Source: CBDCKR01 sp964572045
GTDB taxonomy: Bacteria; Gemmatimonadota; Gemmatimonadetes; Longimicrobiales; Gaopeijiaceae
Length of the DNA: 46,265 nucleotides
Assembly: GCA_964572045.1 (NCBI GenBank)
Contig: CAZNEI010000014.1
Coordinates: 1 to 46,265 of the forward strand
Direction of reading: 5' to 3'
The translations under genes were made by a program, and so were the position numbers. The notes beneath the pieces are model-generated. The model was not told where the DNA came from. It ran no database searches and saw nothing but the letters and a program-made list of their open reading frames with translations. Below, in pieces: positions 43,472-46,265 of the stretch; position 1 is the stretch's first letter, and the number at the start of each line of letters is the position of its first letter.

Positions 43472-43801
43472 ATGCACCGGCAAGAAGACTACAACCTGTA
43501 TCGTGCCCTCGTGGGCAAGGTTCGCGATGGGCGCCCGTGTGCCCTCGCGACCATCGTAGCCACGAAGGGTTCTGCGCCGCGCAAAGTCGGGGCGAAGATG
43601 CTCGTGGATCCCGAGGGCGAGTTGGTCGGAACGGTGGGTGGCGGATGCGGAGAGGCCGAGGTCATCGAAGCAGCCCTCGACGTCTTGCGCACCGGAGAGG
43701 CTCGGATCGTCCGCGTCGACCTCACAGAGGACCTGCTGTCTCTCAGCCCCGCAGTCTGCGGCGGCGTCATGGAGATCTTCGTCGAGGCCCTCGACGTCTG
43801 A
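43472..43801 (+). CDS. XdhC/CoxI N-terminal domain protein
   Basis: 109 residues, a free-standing XdhC_CoxI domain: RPCALATIVATKGSAPRKVGAKMLV, then LVGTVGGGCGEAEVIEAALDVL and LSPAVCGGVMEIFVEAL. In full-length XdhC this domain precedes the Rossmann domain; here it is a separate gene just after xdhC, so the two products probably form one maturation unit. The conserved cysteines in GGGCGE and AVCGG are the likely cofactor or sulfur handling residues. ATG 43472 lies 18 bases after the xdhC stop. Confidence 0.9.
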   Translation: MHRQEDYNLYRALVGKVRDGRPCALATIVATKGSAPRKVGAKMLVDPEGELVGTVGGGCGEAEVIEAALDVLRTGEARIVRVDLTEDLLSLSPAVCGGVMEIFVEALDV

Positions 43802-43846
43802 GGGCAGCCTCGGCGGGCAGGAAGGGGAGAAAGGCTCCGAGGGCCG

Positions 43847-44380
43847 ATGACTGCTCCGCCGCTGATCGATATCCACTACCTCCGGCCGCCCGACCGTGAG
43901 CAGGTCTTCTCGCAATACCTGATCTGGGACACCCACGACGTGAAGGTCACCTTCAGCGTCGATCTGAGCCTCGCACCGCCTCTCCGCATCGGCAACAGCG
44001 TTGTCTTGGAGAACGGCTCTGGGGTGATCTGGTTCACCTTTCCCGGCGCCTGGCACGACATCGGCCTGTTTCATTTGGCCGACGGGACCTTCACAGGCAC
44101 GTATGCCAACATCCTGACCCCGTGCAGATTCGGGGGGGGAGGCACGTGGCGCACCACAGACCTCTTCCTCGACGTTTGGCGGGACCTCGCCGGAGAAGTC
44201 CGGATCCTCGACGAGGAGGAGCTCCGCGAAGCGGTGGTGCGCGGATGGGTGAGCGGGGCACTCGCTGATCGGGCCCGCACCGAGGCGCAGGCTCTCAAGC
44301 GACACGCAGACGAGGGCCTCTGGCCTCCGGCGATCGTGGAGGAGTGGACCCTTGACCGGGCTCGGCAACGGCTCTTGTAG
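43847..44380 (+). CDS. DUF402 domain protein
   Basis: 177 residues. The DUF402 fold is seen in DLSLAPPLRIGNSVVLENGSG, DLFLDVWRDLAGEVRILDEEELREAV and ARTEAQALKRHADEGLWPP. Characterised relatives include FomD and nucleoside tri/diphosphatases, which are metal-dependent phosphate-ester hydrolases; the substrate here is unknown. The N-terminus (HYLRPPDREQVFSQYLI) fits family members. It follows coxI by 45 bases on the same strand and may be in the same transcript, although no link to molybdenum enzymes is known. Confidence 0.83.
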   Translation: MTAPPLIDIHYLRPPDREQVFSQYLIWDTHDVKVTFSVDLSLAPPLRIGNSVVLENGSGVIWFTFPGAWHDIGLFHLADGTFTGTYANILTPCRFGGGGTWRTTDLFLDVWRDLAGEVRILDEEELREAVVRGWVSGALADRARTEAQALKRHADEGLWPPAIVEEWTLDRARQRLL

Positions 44381-44424
44381 TGAGGGGGGCGTGCGCGAGC
44401 GTCCGCCGAAGGGGGGAGGCCGGC

Positions 44425-44616
44425 TTACACGAGCCGGGCCGAACAGAGGCGGGACACGTCCACGTAGACGCTCCTGAGGACGTCGCCCTCTTCCCGGAGG
44501 CAGTCGATCAGGCGCTCGTGACGCTCGAGCGCAGCCGCGGGGATCTCGATATCCTCATGATGGTAGGAGCCGCCGTCGACGAAAAGCAGGCGCACCGTAG
44601 CGACCTCGGCGCTCAA
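44425..44616 (-). CDS. Small protein, 63 residues, unknown function
   Basis: TTG 44616 overlaps the DsbA-like gene's TGA in a TTGA arrangement, and GAGGGG precedes it. The product reads VRLLFVDGGSYHHEDIEIPAAAL near the start, then LERHERLIDCLREEGDVL and VYVDVSRLCSARLV, an ordered beta-helix-beta composition with two cysteines. GTG 44595 is an alternative start. The composition and coupled position suggest a real gene cotranscribed with the DsbA-like protein. No family is recognised. Confidence 0.6.
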   Translation of the reverse strand: MSAEVATVRLLFVDGGSYHHEDIEIPAAALERHERLIDCLREEGDVLRSVYVDVSRLCSARLV

Positions 44617-45353
44617 TTCCCCTCGTCCTCGCTTATCAGGCGCTCGACCACGGCCTGGATGCCGGCGAACTCCCCCCATCGCGTGACCCTCTCCACCCGG
44701 CCCTCACCCCGGCTCACGAAGATCGTCGGAGTGCCCGAGACACCGAGCTCGATTCCGAGCCTCATGTTCGCGCTCACCACGTCGGCGTGCCGGTCGCTGT
44801 CGAGGCAATCGGCGAACTCGCCCTCATCCAACCCGATGGTCGCGGCGTAGGTCTCGTAAGCGTTGAGCGGTGCCGAGGCACTTACGGACCAGGCGGGCTG
44901 ATGCGCGAACAGCTGATCATGATACAGCCAGTAGTACCCTCCGCCCTGGTCGAGCGCACAGCGGGCAGCCCTGGCAGCCAGAAACGCATACGGGTGCCCG
45001 GCTAGCGGGAAGTCGTGAAACACGAAGCGGGCCACGCCGCTCTCGATATACGCGAGATCCATCTCGGGCTTCACGAGAGTGGCGAACTGCTGGCACGCGG
45101 GGCACTGGTAGTCCCCGAACTCCATGATCGTGATCGGAGCGTCAGGATCTCCGCGCTCGATGCCGGTCGCCATGTCCACCAGCGCTTGCACGTCGGTGAG
45201 CTCGCCGGTGACGACTTCGGGGATGGCCTCCATTGCAGCCGAGCTCAGGGCGCCCTGAAGGAATGTCCATCCCATGGCGCCGACGGCGATCACGCCGACC
45301 GCGCCAAGAACCAAATAGAAGCCCTTGAGGTCCCCCGTCTTCCTTCCGGTCAC
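44613..45353 (-). CDS. DsbA-like thiol oxidoreductase, membrane-anchored
   Basis: 246 residues from GTG 45353, which has GGAG 7 bases upstream; the open frame extends to 45398. A single N-terminal membrane segment (LVLGAVGVIAVGAMGWTFL) anchors a periplasmic thioredoxin-fold domain with the redox motif CPAC in FGDYQCPACQQF. The cis-proline loop is GVSGTPTIFVSRG. The helical insertion contains FPLAGHPYAFLAARAARCAL. It resembles the DsbA/DsbG-like proteins that replace classical DsbA in several phyla; it probably forms or isomerises disulfides in exported proteins. No DsbB/VKOR partner is adjacent. Confidence 0.9.
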   Translation of the reverse strand: MTGRKTGDLKGFYLVLGAVGVIAVGAMGWTFLQGALSSAAMEAIPEVVTGELTDVQALVDMATGIERGDPDAPITIMEFGDYQCPACQQFATLVKPEMDLAYIESGVARFVFHDFPLAGHPYAFLAARAARCALDQGGGYYWLYHDQLFAHQPAWSVSASAPLNAYETYAATIGLDEGEFADCLDSDRHADVVSANMRLGIELGVSGTPTIFVSRGEGRVERVTRWGEFAGIQAVVERLISEDEGN

Positions 45354-45483
45354 GACTCGACTCCACTTCTCGGTTGTACGGCTCCAGGCTGCTGGCACCC
45401 GCTACGCAGGTTCGACAAAGATGCCCCTACGCTCAGCCTCGGGCAATCTACAGGCTCCCTCCGTCCGATCCGATGGTCTCCGC

Positions 45484-46167
45484 TCAAGTGAGAAGAACGT
45501 CCAGCACCGCTCCAACCTCGGAGAAGTCGTCGAAGACCGCGTCCGCCCCCGTGGCTTCGAGCTGCCCGCTTAAGAAGTGTCCCGTGGCGACCGCCACGGT
45601 CTTGGTCCCGTGGTGCTTTCCGCACTCTACGTCACGAGGGGTGTCGCCGACCACGACCACGTTTTCGCCGCGAAAGCGTACGCCCCAGACCTCGGACGCC
45701 CTCGCCAGGGCAAATCCCGGCAGCTGTCGCCTCTCTTCGTGATCGGACCCGTAGGCACCCACGGAGAAGCGGCCGGTGAGCCCGACAGAGCCGAGCTTGA
45801 CCCGGGCACCCCGAGCGATGTTGCCGGTCACGAGCCCAAGGGCCAGCTGGGGCTCCTCTTCACATGCCCGGATCAGGTCGCCGACCCCGGGAAGGAGCCG
45901 CATCGGATCGTGGACGATCCGGTGCTTCAGCTCCGCCACATAGCCGTCCCATAGCCGGGGGAAGCCAGCCTCGATGTCGGCGTCGTCAAACCCGCTGGCC
46001 GTCAGCAACTCTCGCGCGATCTGCGGGTCCGTCTTCCCGGAGAAGCTGTGCGTTTCGATTGAGCCCGCCGTACCGAAGGTGGCCAGCATCGCCGAGCGGA
46101 ACGCTCGCTTCGCCGGGCCTCCCGCAGCGAGGGTGCCGTCGATGTCGAAGAGGATCAGGCGCCGCAT
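45484..46167 (-). CDS. HAD superfamily hydrolase, phosphoglycolate phosphatase-like
   Basis: 227 residues. HAD motif I is ILFDIDGTL, with the nucleophile aspartate and general acid DID. The small alpha-helical cap follows (about 15-85), then motif II in LGLVTGN, the lysine/arginine region and motif IV in VVVVGDTPRDVECGKHHG. The likely substrate is a small phosphate monoester such as phosphoglycolate; substrate choice depends on the cap and is not predictable here. It is the last gene on the right and lies 131 bp upstream of the DsbA-like gene on the same strand. Confidence 0.9.
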   Translation of the reverse strand: MRRLILFDIDGTLAAGGPAKRAFRSAMLATFGTAGSIETHSFSGKTDPQIARELLTASGFDDADIEAGFPRLWDGYVAELKHRIVHDPMRLLPGVGDLIRACEEEPQLALGLVTGNIARGARVKLGSVGLTGRFSVGAYGSDHEERRQLPGFALARASEVWGVRFRGENVVVVGDTPRDVECGKHHGTKTVAVATGHFLSGQLEATGADAVFDDFSEVGAVLDVLLT

Positions 46168-46174
46168 GGTCGGC

Positions 46175-46265
46175 AGCAGACCCTAGCAGGCCGTGGAAGA
46201 AGTGGCCCGTCGGGGAGCCGGTTGTACAAGCAGCAGCAGCGGCGTGATTGCGGTTTTGTTGTGCG
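46175..46265. mobile_element. Possible IS end at the right edge
   Basis: CTAGCAGGCCGTGGAAGAAG at 46175-46194 resembles the terminal inverted repeats (CTAGCAG-x-x-x-TGGAAAAAG type) seen at ends of some transposable elements, and the sequence beyond it runs off the window. No transposase is visible. This is a resemblance only. Confidence 0.2.

Overview
The window is about 46 kb of GC-rich (roughly 65%) bacterial chromosome carrying about 39 protein genes on both strands. I saw no rRNA, no tRNA and no CRISPR array. GTG and TTG starts are common, exported lipoproteins are frequent, and several gene families and neighbourhoods (DUF2911, DUF4399, S9 peptidase, beta-propeller lipoprotein; accA - ricT-like - metG - M23 peptidase) resemble those of Gemmatimonadota. 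That assignment is an inference from gene content and is not proven. The DNA reads as ordinary chromosome with mixed housekeeping and accessory genes. The only hints of mobile DNA are a possibly decayed stretch at the left edge (1-662) and an IS-end-like sequence at the right edge.

Layout, left to right. (1) 0.66-8.0 kb: an SLC12-like permease (-), a DUF1015 protein (+), a secreted P1-family peptidase (-) and a two-gene sodium:solute symporter, DUF4212 plus large subunit (+). (2) 8.2-9.6 kb: a DUF1326/DUF2182 pair, a Cys-rich soluble protein coupled to a Cys/His-containing membrane protein of unknown function. (3) 9.6-17.4 kb: an ABC exporter, MsrA, a DUF2911 lipoprotein, an alpha/beta hydrolase that lacks a canonical start, a gamma-glutamyltransferase-like protein and a YvlD/holin-like membrane protein. 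(4) 17.5-21.8 kb: a DNA end-joining locus. Three-domain LigD is divergent from ku, a LexA-like palindrome lies between them, and a MerR-HTH/TPR fusion follows ku. (5) 21.9-32.4 kb: rhomboid protease, S9 peptidase, D-amino-acid-dehydrogenase-like flavoprotein, DUF4399 lipoprotein, HupE-like membrane protein, beta-propeller lipoprotein, DUF3108 protein and a Tat-exported dienelactone hydrolase. (6) 32.7-39.8 kb: MFS transporter, accA with a hairpin in its leader, a RicT-like PSP1 protein, metG, an M23 peptidase, a 36-residue membrane miniprotein and a coiled-coil lipoprotein closed by a strong terminator. (7) 39.8-46.2 kb: a FadJ-type fused beta-oxidation enzyme, a MocA-like nucleotidyltransferase, split XdhC/CoxI proteins, a DUF402 protein, a DsbA-like thiol oxidoreductase overlapping a small conserved-looking ORF, and a HAD phosphatase.

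How the genes fit together: ligD and ku form a complete bacterial non-homologous end-joining pair, possibly damage-inducible. The mocA-like, xdhC and coxI genes look like maturation factors for a molybdenum hydroxylase, but no hydroxylase gene is in the window. The DUF1326/DUF2182 pair is the best candidate here for an uncharacterised system. Two genes (DUF1326 and the alpha/beta hydrolase) lack ATG, GTG or TTG in the right place, so they use unusual starts or contain an assembly error.
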